Of a stretch of 47,122 nt of DNA, positions 27,342 to 34,880 are shown in pieces; the first letter of the stretch is position 1; every line of letters starts with the position of its first letter. The DNA is taken from positions 1-47,122 of the forward strand of contig NZ_JHQS01000037.1 of assembly GCF_014843845.1 (NCBI RefSeq), read 5' to 3'. Source of the stretch: Mesorhizobium amorphae. GTDB taxonomy: Bacteria; Pseudomonadota; Alphaproteobacteria; Rhizobiales; Rhizobiaceae. The translations under genes were made by a program, and so were the position numbers. Under the pieces are notes generated by a model. It made no database searches. It was given only the letters and a program-made list of their open reading frames with translations, and had not been told where the DNA came from.

Positions 27342-28568
27342 CTACTGCGGCGCCTGGACCCGGCCCTCGCCGACTTCCAAGCGGGTCAGCGGGGGAACGA
27401 CTTTCGCATGTTCCAGAATATCGCCGATGATGCGGCGAGCCGACACGCTGCCCCCTTGATCCTTCAAATTCTGCGCCCACAGCGCGGCGACCCCCGCAAC
27501 ATGCGGCGCGGCCATGCTGGTGCCGTTGAAGGCGACGAGCCCGCCGCCCAGCTTGGCCGATATGACAGAGACGCCGGGTGCGGCAATGGCAGGTTGTTCG
27601 TTGGAGAAAGACGCGATGCCGTATACGGCTCCCTTTTTTTCTAGCGCGGCAACCGACAAAAAGCGCTGGCCCGAGGCGGGTGGTGCTACGACAACCGTAT
27701 AATCTGGCCGGCTACTTTCATTGCCCGCGGCCGCGACCAACACACTTCCCCCTACAATGCCGTCGTCGGTGGGTACGAGTGCATCGGAGAGCTGGTCGAA
27801 TACCCGTGTGTTCTGCTGGTAGCCGCTCAACGCGATCGAGATGGCTTTCGGGCGCTTGTAACCCTGCCCGATCAGGTACTCGCAATAGCCGACGAAGTCC
27901 ATGCCAAGCGACATAGAGATGACATGGGCGCCCTCCGACTTGGCCCAGAGGATCGCGTTGAAGATCTGTTCGGACGAGCCGCCCCCCTCGCCAAGTACCT
28001 TGCCGATCAATGCGCGATCGACTCCGCGCGCTACGCCGATGCGGGTGCCATCGACATCGCGCCCGAAGATAGTTCCCGCGCAATGCGTTCCGTGGCCGTT
28101 CGTGTCCTCAGCGCTCTCCGCCGTGAAATTCCTGAGCATCAGATTCACGCCCGCGAACGCCAGATGGGTCTTGTCGATGCCCGTGTCCAGAACTGCGACC
28201 GTAATTCCGCGGCCATCGAATGGGCTCGTAGTAGCGCCGACGTCCTCAACCCCCCAGGCTATGGTCCCGGCCTTGGCCTTGCTGACGACCTTTTTGCCCA
28301 TCGGCTTGACCAGAACGAACGGCATCTTCGGCACGGCCACCGCCACGGTCGGGTCGGTCGCAATCTTTCTCGCTTTCTCGATCGTCAACTCGTCGACTTC
28401 GGTTTTCGCGTTGGCCAGCGTCTCCGCGTTGAGCCCGCGTCCGGGTCCGCGCGGCGCCGCGCGCATGCCCGCCAACGGCCCCGCTTTCGGTCCTGCCGCG
28501 ATCGGCGCGGTATCGTCGCCCTTGGACTTCGGCACGCGCAGCACCACCCATTCGATCTTTCCGCTCAT
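27342..28568 (-). CDS. Subtilisin-like serine protease (S8)
   Basis: 408 residues from ATG 28568, preceded by GGGAG at good spacing. Complete S8 catalytic set: Asp128 (AVLDTGID), His159 (NGHGTHCAG), Asn283 (AAAGNESS) and Ser351 (FNGTSMAAPH). The first 100 residues are a propeptide-like region; no signal peptide is seen, unlike most secreted subtilisins, so the enzyme is probably cytoplasmic. It lies directly before the membrane-anchored trypsin gene (11-base gap). Co-encoding S8 and S1 proteases mirrors the fused pair near 15-18 kb. Confidence 0.9.
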   Translation of the reverse strand: MSGKIEWVVLRVPKSKGDDTAPIAAGPKAGPLAGMRAAPRGPGRGLNAETLANAKTEVDELTIEKARKIATDPTVAVAVPKMPFVLVKPMGKKVVSKAKAGTIAWGVEDVGATTSPFDGRGITVAVLDTGIDKTHLAFAGVNLMLRNFTAESAEDTNGHGTHCAGTIFGRDVDGTRIGVARGVDRALIGKVLGEGGGSSEQIFNAILWAKSEGAHVISMSLGMDFVGYCEYLIGQGYKRPKAISIALSGYQQNTRVFDQLSDALVPTDDGIVGGSVLVAAAGNESSRPDYTVVVAPPASGQRFLSVAALEKKGAVYGIASFSNEQPAIAAPGVSVISAKLGGGLVAFNGTSMAAPHVAGVAALWAQNLKDQGGSVSARRIIGDILEHAKVVPPLTRLEVGEGRVQAPQ

Positions 28569-28592
28569 CACGCTTCTCCCTTTCTCATGCGC

Positions 28593-29315
28593 CTACAGGC
28601 CAAGCAGCGACGCGGCCGCCGTAGGCAGCGTCCCGGTTGCAGTTAAAGCTGGCTGGCCCTCGACGATCCCAAAGGTCGCACCTTCCAGAGTCACTCCGAG
28701 TGCCTGGGCCAGAGGTGGTAGGGCGAACTTCATCTTCGGTGCCGACAGCGCTTTGGAAAGCACCTCATTGAGCTTGCCTTTGAGCTTGTCGTCGAGATTG
28801 AGCGCCTTGGCTACGTTGCGTGTAACATCGTTGGAGATATTCAGCTCGGTTACCATACCTGTCGCTCCAACCTCATTGTTCGCGACGCTAAGACTGAAGT
28901 AAGCGACGACGCTTCCATTCGAACTTGGCACGCCACCTGGGCGCACGCGGAAGTGGACTTTTGCTCGCATACGATCGCCTTCGATCGATAACAGTGTACC
29001 GTTGTGGCGGAGCCTTCCGCCCAGATCGTCCCAAACGGCGTTGATCAAGGTATCGATTTTCGAGATCAGGTCCGAAAGTGCGATTGTGGTGACGACATTG
29101 ATGGGACCCGCGGCCGATCGCTCCACTGCGGTGCGTATGGCGAAGACCAACGGGACATCCTCGATGGATACCGAAAACGGGAAATCTGGCAGACGCTTGG
29201 CTTGTGCCGGCGCGCGGCCGGGGAAAAGCGCCGAAAGCGCGCAGGCTGAGCCCACTACCAGTATATGCCTGCGGCCAATTCGCAGGAAACTCGATATGGG
29301 TGTCGATTCCGGCAT
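28593..29315 (-). CDS. Exported hypothetical protein with Tat-like signal
   Basis: 240 residues. The N-terminus has a twin-arginine then hydrophobic stretch (RRHILVVGSACALSALF) and an APAQA cleavage-like site. The mature domain (FPFSVSIEDVPLVFAIRTA, TIALSDLISKIDTLINAVW) is not a family I recognise. It lies 24 bases before the subtilisin gene and 15 bases after the 158-residue membrane protein, so it is part of the operon. It could be a periplasmic partner, substrate or inhibitor of the proteases; this is inference from position. Confidence 0.65.
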   Translation of the reverse strand: MPESTPISSFLRIGRRHILVVGSACALSALFPGRAPAQAKRLPDFPFSVSIEDVPLVFAIRTAVERSAAGPINVVTTIALSDLISKIDTLINAVWDDLGGRLRHNGTLLSIEGDRMRAKVHFRVRPGGVPSSNGSVVAYFSLSVANNEVGATGMVTELNISNDVTRNVAKALNLDDKLKGKLNEVLSKALSAPKMKFALPPLAQALGVTLEGATFGIVEGQPALTATGTLPTAAASLLGL

Positions 29316-29330
29316 CGTATCGCACCAGCG

Positions 29331-29807
29331 CTATACGATTTTGGACTTGATCGAGGCCGGCTGAGCATCGATCAGGTTATTTTGCCGCATTCTGATTTGT
29401 TCGACTTGTTCCGCAAGTTCTATAAATGGCCTGTTGCCCGGGGCTGGCGGCTCTGCTGGATAGCCGATACCGGTCGTTGGATCTTTACGTCGACCGTCCA
29501 GAAACCAAGTGATGCTGAATTCACCGCCTGACCCCCGGACCATGATCACCAATGCGATGAAATAGGCGAAAAAGCCGAGGAACAGACCTATGCCATACGC
29601 CCCGAACATCGCCTGTTTCTGTGATGCAACGTCGGAGCCAAACAGTGAAGTCACGCCGGCGCCGCCGACAATTCCAATAATTGTCGTCACATCACTGAAC
29701 TGGACGTCCGCCTTACGATAGCGGTTGATGTAGTAGACAAGCCAGCCGATGACGGCGCCGAAAGCCAGCGCGCCTGCATTCGGCAACGTAGGTAGAAAAT
29801 CCGCCAT
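29331..29807 (-). CDS. Small membrane protein with cytoplasmic tail
   Basis: 158 residues; the ATG follows GGGGAG. Hydrophobic segments at about 8-26, 40-58 and 70-90, then a soluble proline-rich tail (GYPAEPPAPGNRPFIEL) of about 60 residues ending with a helix. Glycine-rich transmembrane segments (IIGIVGGAGVTSLFG) suggest close helix packing or oligomer formation. No family recognised. Second gene of the protease operon. Confidence 0.68.
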   Translation of the reverse strand: MADFLPTLPNAGALAFGAVIGWLVYYINRYRKADVQFSDVTTIIGIVGGAGVTSLFGSDVASQKQAMFGAYGIGLFLGFFAYFIALVIMVRGSGGEFSITWFLDGRRKDPTTGIGYPAEPPAPGNRPFIELAEQVEQIRMRQNNLIDAQPASIKSKIV

Positions 29808-29837
29808 TTCTTTCTCCCCACCATTTTCTTGCTTAGC

Positions 29838-30062
29838 TTAAACGCGTTTCGCCACCGCCCACCGAAACAGCATTGCAGTGTAAACTCCGCCCAGGGCCCC
29901 ACCCGTCAACTCGAGCGCGGCGTCCGGCATCAAAAGGCATAGGCAGCCCGTCAACACAAATAGGAAGTTCGCTGGTCGCACCCAATGCACAGCGCTGTGT
30001 GCCAGCAGACTGGTTAACCAGCCGCAGGCCACTCCCAGCGAAATCGCACCGGTGACGATCAT
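29838..30062 (-). CDS. Small membrane protein (74 aa)
   Basis: Start at 30062 because GGAGAGG sits at good distance; an upstream ATG at 30080 lacks one. Almost wholly hydrophobic, two or three segments (IVTGAISLGVACGWLTSLL, FLFVLTGCLCLLM, LGGVYTAMLFRW). First gene of the leftward operon leading to the subtilisin and trypsin genes. Size resembles holin-like or channel-forming peptides, but there is no family evidence. Confidence 0.65.
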   Translation of the reverse strand: MIVTGAISLGVACGWLTSLLAHSAVHWVRPANFLFVLTGCLCLLMPDAALELTGGALGGVYTAMLFRWAVAKRV

Positions 30063-31051
30063 GAAAACCTCTCCGCCCACAACAACTATGCACCAAACGG
30101 CAAAATATGCAACGAAAATGGCAAGAACAACCAGCTTCTATTCGGAGTTGTAAGAGTCGCCCGTCAGACCAAAAGCACTAGCATGCGACTGATATGCTGC
30201 GCAAAGCGGCCGACCAAACAAGGTGTGCGGCGCAAATTTTCTTCTGGTCGTGAATGTCCATAGCGATTTGTATTTGTTGGGTTAAACCTCGAACGGAGCT
30301 GTCACAAATAGCCAGATCTAACCTCTATGTTTTGAGAACATCTGTCACCAATTCAGGGGCAGATGCAGTTATACTGTCATGTGACGCCCGCCAATCAGAG
30401 CAAAGTGTCGCCTCGCGTGGGCGAGAGGAAACCGTCGTCATCCGGATGCGCCAATATAGGATTGTTGATGCAATGATTGTCCACGACCCGCACGGGAAGC
30501 AGTGAGCCGAGTTCGGGCGATCGTGGCCCGACATTGCCGAGCGCTAACTCACTCAGTCGAACTAGCATCTGGAACGAAATGCATCTCCGATATTTTTCGA
30601 CAAGGAGCGACATTGAGCCTGGCAAGGCTTTGATGTGTTTCGAATAGGCATTTTTTGCTGTCGGTGGCGACTAAGGCTAGACATCGATCTCTAAGAAGTT
30701 CCGCGATGTCAGAAGACATTTCTTATTCTAGATGGATTGCAATGTGCAACGGGTGGCGTCATGATGAATCCACGGCTATCTATGTGGCGCTGCAACAAAG
30801 GGCTTTAAGTTTAAACCTGACAGATGCCGATGCATAGCTATTGAACATGGTTCGGAACCCTCGCAGCACATGCGAGACCGTTGAAGATCGCCACATGGAA
30901 TCTCGGCTAGCACTTGTCTGCCGCTGAAGCGCTGACCTGGACCGCAAAATGCTGCGGTCCGTTTGCTCAGGCTTCTGAGCGGCAAGATAGTGTTTCTTGG
31001 CTCATGAATGACATGTCGGCGGACCGCGTCGGTGACAATTGGGGGGTTCGA
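30063..31051. other. Long intergenic region of about 990 bases
   Basis: No gene I can defend. Short frames exist (for example 30706-30837, starting MSEDISYSRWIAMCNGWRHD), but without clear ribosome sites. The left part must hold the promoter of the membrane-protease operon, the right part that of the lipoprotein gene. Two adjacent hairpins lie at 30939-30980. The sequence is more AT-rich than surrounding genes. Confidence 0.5.
30939..30980. repeat. Two adjacent hairpins
   Basis: GGACCGCA (30939-30946) pairs perfectly with TGCGGTCC (30953-30960), and GCTCAG (30965-30970) with CTGAGC (30975-30980). No T-tract follows, so these are not ordinary terminators. They lie about 70 bases before the lipoprotein start and may belong to its leader. 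Confidence 0.55.
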
Positions 31052-31894
31052 ATGAATTGGCTAGAACGGGCTTTCCTGGTCCTACTCACATCCTCGCTTG
31101 CTGGATGTGGTACCGTTGTCCCACAGTTGCGAGACTGGCCCTATGCCACGGACGTTCAGGGCGAACTGATGGTGCAAGCGATCGTGCGCAGCATCCGATG
31201 CGAACTGCGTCACGCCGTCACCACGGCAGTAAACGATGACATCGCGTCCGCCCACGCCAACAAAGGAAAGACTTACTCGGATTTCTTGGACAATTGGGGA
31301 GCGCAGTTGTTGTTGACATTGACTGTCGTCGAGAAATCGACGCTGAGCCCTAGTGTCAACTTAATGCCACCATCGCCCGCTTCCTCAGTCCTCAACGTCG
31401 CTGCAGGAGGTTCATTGTCATCTCAGGCCACCAGGACCGAGAAGATGAACTTCTTCTACACTGTGAAGGAACTGTATCTGCGAAAGGGGGAGGAGTGTGA
31501 CGCGAGTGGTGAAGAGCGCCAAGGCTCGCTGCTTGTCAAGAACGATCTCAAGATCGCTAGCATCCTCACGTCGAGAATAAACACGGTCGCACTTGGTCAA
31601 GCGAGGGCACCCGCTGCCGGCAAGCCCAACGTGCTCTCTCACCAGATTACGTTCCAAATCGTCTCAAGCGGCAACATTACCCCGAGCTGGCGGTTGGTGC
31701 GGGCTACAATCAATCCGTCAGGCTCTTTGTTCAACACGAGCAGAGACCGTACTCAAGACCTCGTGATCACCTTCGGTCCGTTGGACAAGGCTCAAGGCGG
31801 GAAATCACTCATCGCAATCGCCGAGCAGGCTCATTTTGCATCGCAGCTCGCGAGTGGCGTCTCAAGTGGATTTAAGGCTGCGCTTCCACAGTAA
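31052..31894 (+). CDS. Putative lipoprotein
   Basis: 280 residues from ATG 31052, with a run of six G at 31041-31046 as ribosome site. The signal ends in a lipobox (LTSSLAGC, Cys19), so the mature protein should be lipid-anchored at the membrane. The rest (WGAQLLLTLTVVEKSTLSPS, KMNFFYTVKELYLRK, NITPSWRLVRATINPSG) is beta-rich and of no family I know. A basic small protein follows 31 bases downstream, probably co-transcribed. Confidence 0.7.
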   Translation: MNWLERAFLVLLTSSLAGCGTVVPQLRDWPYATDVQGELMVQAIVRSIRCELRHAVTTAVNDDIASAHANKGKTYSDFLDNWGAQLLLTLTVVEKSTLSPSVNLMPPSPASSVLNVAAGGSLSSQATRTEKMNFFYTVKELYLRKGEECDASGEERQGSLLVKNDLKIASILTSRINTVALGQARAPAAGKPNVLSHQITFQIVSSGNITPSWRLVRATINPSGSLFNTSRDRTQDLVITFGPLDKAQGGKSLIAIAEQAHFASQLASGVSSGFKAALPQ

Positions 31895-31925
31895 CAGGGC
31901 GAAACGAACAATTGGGGAGGGTTTT

Positions 31926-32309
31926 TTGACCAAGAAACCGCCGGGCAGTGAAGCAAGGCCTCGCAAACGAACAACACCGCAGAAGGCGGCATTGAGCAAG
32001 AAGAAAGGCGCCCCACCGGAGGCGGGGGTCAAGAGTCAAGCTGCATCCAGACTTGGCGGGATGGCCAAAACGTCCAAGGCGGCGTCGAAAATGGTCACAC
32101 CATCTGGAGACGCTATGGACCCTGTGGTGGCGGCAAAGGCAGAAATTCTGGCCTTCAACGATGTGTTCCAAATGTTGGCGGCAAGAGCAAATGGATGTGG
32201 TCTCCCACCTACTACATTACGCAGGATAGGCGACCACTGGATGATTTGTTTTCTTCAATCGGATTGCAGCTATGGCCAATGTCAGGTGTACACAGGACCT
32301 GTGCCGTAA
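31926..32309 (+). CDS. Small basic hypothetical protein, TTG start
   Basis: 127 residues if translation starts at TTG 31926, which follows GGGGAGGG at ideal spacing; no suitable ATG is near. The first 60 residues are lysine- and proline-rich and disordered (KKPPGSEARPRKRTTPQKAA). The C-terminal half (FNDVFQMLAARANGCG, DHWMICFLQSDCSYGQCQV) is folded-looking with four cysteines. The basic arm could bind nucleic acid. No family recognised. Confidence 0.5.
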   Translation: MTKKPPGSEARPRKRTTPQKAALSKKKGAPPEAGVKSQAASRLGGMAKTSKAASKMVTPSGDAMDPVVAAKAEILAFNDVFQMLAARANGCGLPPTTLRRIGDHWMICFLQSDCSYGQCQVYTGPVP

Positions 32310-32993
32310 GCGATACTGCCACCTATCGCCGGCGATTGATCCACCTCTGACCGTGTCAACTGTCTGATCGGACAGGCCATGTAGGGAGGCTTATCGGCCT
32401 CGGTTTGAGCGTTCTGCGCGGCCAATGGTCTATCGCGAGACCTGTCACGGATTGAGAAGGTGAACGTGAAGGGTGGGCCTTTAAATGCGCCCAAGGTATC
32501 GCCCGGTCTTCTTCGAATGGGTGTTGCCGCAGGTTTTAGACAGCGACCGTTTTGCTCTTCAACCCGAGGAAGGCAAGTTCTCCCCTGCAGACTGGGAGCC
32601 ATTCCTGCTCCACGGAAGCCATCAAGAGTGGTGGAGTCGACATAGGGCTAGCCCGTGGGGCGACATTAAGGACCGCTAGCGGCTATGGGAGTAGCCGTTT
32701 ATCATGGGGGTATACCTCAGCGTGACGTAGCGAAGTCGGCATCAGCCGCAACATATGGGCTGTCGATAGCTGTTTGTGACAAGGCAGGCGTCGAGCCTAA
32801 ATCCTGAAGTTGCAGGCCATGACTGACTGGCGGACCTAACGAATGTCGGCTTTATGCCAGAGCCAATCCCTTCCGCGTCCGCGCGCAATGTCCTACTTGG
32901 GGCCGAAAGCCGACTGGCAGCTTCGAGCCATCGATCGTCAGGTAGCGGTCATCGGCAAACCGCATCAAGCGATAGGCGCAGCTTAGATCTGGG
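32310..32993. other. Intergenic region of about 680 bases
   Basis: No firm gene. One plus-strand frame at 32485-32679 (64 residues, YRPVFFEWVLPQVLDSDRFA, rich in Trp) looks protein-like but has no ribosome site; it may be a remnant. One copy of the dispersed repeat lies at 32899-32922. Confidence 0.5.
32899..32922 (+). repeat. Dispersed 24-bp repeat copy
   Basis: 22 of 24 bases match 25559-25582; a weaker relative lies at 6936-6959 and possibly 44603-44626. All are in gene-free stretches between island modules. Confidence 0.5.
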
Positions 32994-34880
32994 CTAACGC
33001 AGTTCAGCCACAGTGAAAATGTCCTGTGCCCGAAAGAACTCTTTGGCCTTCTCCGCCGCTGCTGCAACCTCGTCCTCCGGGACATAGAAGACGACTGTTA
33101 GGTCTTTGACGGCTCGGGAGCAACATACGTAGAACAGACGCGTCGTGCGATCGAGAACGGAGTCCTTGCCTTCGGCGATATTGGCCTTGTCAGTGTCAGA
33201 CAGCGGCGTGATGCCGAAGAATTTCCCGTAAGAGAATAGACTGTATTTAGCTTCCTCATCGTCGAGCACCACGAGGACCCGATCGAACTCGGCGCCCTTG
33301 ACGCCTTGGTGGGTATCGAAGGGCGACTGCCTTAGCACGTAGTTCTCGTAGTTCCACATCTGGCTCGCCTGACAGGCGAAGAAGGCGATCACTGCTGCGT
33401 CGTCGTCCGCTCCCTCGTCGGCGGGTGCGGCTGGAGGCAGGCCTTCTAGGCGAGACTTGAGGCGTTCGTCGATCTGATAGAGGTTTCGATTGAGGAGCAG
33501 CGTCAGAACATCGCGGGTCGTTGTGTTTGGATCGTCAAACAGCGCAACAAGATCGTCGAGATCGGCTTTCAGCTTGTCGAGAATCTGACGGGTGGCGTCG
33601 GGCTTGAGTTTGTCCGCCTGCAGCGCTGGTGCCGTGGTGCGTAGCAATCTCATGGCGGCGAAATCCCCGCCGGTCTTTATCGCTCTCACGATCGGCATGA
33701 CATACTGCATGAAGGGGCGCAGCACCCATGCGGATCCATCCAGCAAACCGTCCTTCAGGCTGCTTGAGCCATGATCATTAAGTGCGGCATAGATGTCGGG
33801 GAAACCCATGTTCTGTGCTGCCATGCGGTGAACGAGAACCATGACCTTGACTCCCTCAATGGAGTGGTCGAGCCATTTCTGGTCGCCATTTTGCCTACTG
33901 AGCCATTGGCGGACACGGTTCAGGTTGTCGCTGCGGGCATTGTCGGCCGGTAGGATGAAGATCCTCGCTGTCCCTGGCACTGAGACGAGTTCGCCGTCCG
34001 CTTCAACCATCTTGCCGCGAGTCTGCTCAAGGCCGTCTCCTTTGGCCCTGATCCTGTTGACGACGTCCAGGACGAGGCGCGGACAACGGAAGTTCTCGGG
34101 CTTGGTGATAGGCTCCCAACCGTCCTCCTTTTCAATTTCGCCGACGCCCACAAGGTAAATCTTCTGCATGGGGTCGCCAAAGAAGCCGAGGCAGAACCGG
34201 CCGGCATGCTCGACGGCGATGTTTCGAAAAGCCTCGACAACCTTCGGATCAGTGTCCTGACTCTCGTCGACGAACAGGTACGGGAAGCGGTCTGCGACGA
34301 GCCGACGCATCAGGCCACTCGCGTTTATCAGTGCTGGGCCGATCCTAAGTACGTCGTCATGTCCGAGTACGCCATCTGAATAGTTGCTGCCGATGCCGTA
34401 GGTGAACTGTTTGATGGTCTTTATGGTCTCGAGCTGTTGGTCGTAGCGGACCAGGTCCGCCTCGAGCCTTAGCTTTGTCGCCGCCTGAGTTCTGGGCTTC
34501 ACCAGCCTCTCCTTGGCATCATCGATCTTCTCGTTGATACGGCCGCGGATCCATTCGCGAATGTCGTTGGTGAAGGGCCGGATGATGTTCCATAGGAAAC
34601 TGTGGATGGTCGAGACATGAAAGAGCGGCGCATTGCCGACATCACCCCAGATCTCTCCCACCGCAACTTCCGTGTAGGTGATGCAGGCGATCTGCTGACC
34701 CTTCTGACGAAGACGAGGGCCGCGAAGCCTCGCCAGGCGCGCGAGCGCCTTAACCAGGGACGTCGTCTTTCCGGATCCGGCGCCCGCCTTCATGATGAAG
34801 CTGTTCGTCGGTACCTTATCGAGGCACTGGCGCAGTTGTTCGTCGGCTGGGGTGTCTGGCTGATTGACGCGGATTGTCAA
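32994..34880 (-). CDS. gajB: UvrD-like helicase, Gabija GajB-type
   Basis: 628 residues, superfamily 1 helicase. Motif I is KAGAGSGKTT (31-40), motif Ia CITYTEVAVGEI, motif II LFVDESQDTDP (202-212), motif III GFFGDPMQKIY, motif IV FRCPRLVLDVVNRI; later motifs include THQGVKGAEFDRVLVVLDDE and RLFYVCCSRAVKDLTVV. It translates from TTG that overlaps the stop of the OLD-family gene by four bases, so the two are coupled. This OLD nuclease plus UvrD helicase pair is the Gabija layout, where GajB senses DNA ends or nucleotide state and supports GajA. Name given by pairing; identity to true GajB not tested. Confidence 0.85.
   Translation of the reverse strand: MTIRVNQPDTPADEQLRQCLDKVPTNSFIMKAGAGSGKTTSLVKALARLARLRGPRLRQKGQQIACITYTEVAVGEIWGDVGNAPLFHVSTIHSFLWNIIRPFTNDIREWIRGRINEKIDDAKERLVKPRTQAATKLRLEADLVRYDQQLETIKTIKQFTYGIGSNYSDGVLGHDDVLRIGPALINASGLMRRLVADRFPYLFVDESQDTDPKVVEAFRNIAVEHAGRFCLGFFGDPMQKIYLVGVGEIEKEDGWEPITKPENFRCPRLVLDVVNRIRAKGDGLEQTRGKMVEADGELVSVPGTARIFILPADNARSDNLNRVRQWLSRQNGDQKWLDHSIEGVKVMVLVHRMAAQNMGFPDIYAALNDHGSSSLKDGLLDGSAWVLRPFMQYVMPIVRAIKTGGDFAAMRLLRTTAPALQADKLKPDATRQILDKLKADLDDLVALFDDPNTTTRDVLTLLLNRNLYQIDERLKSRLEGLPPAAPADEGADDDAAVIAFFACQASQMWNYENYVLRQSPFDTHQGVKGAEFDRVLVVLDDEEAKYSLFSYGKFFGITPLSDTDKANIAEGKDSVLDRTTRLFYVCCSRAVKDLTVVFYVPEDEVAAAAEKAKEFFRAQDIFTVAELR

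Noticed and set aside
26122..27459. 445-residue plus-strand open frame
   Set aside because: It lies antisense to the membrane-anchored trypsin, which has a full catalytic triad and membrane segments; the plus-strand product is an Arg/His-rich shadow without motifs or ribosome site.
27901..28902. 333-residue plus-strand open frame
   Set aside because: Antisense to the start of the subtilisin gene and the exported-protein gene; Ser/Pro/Ala-rich shadow.
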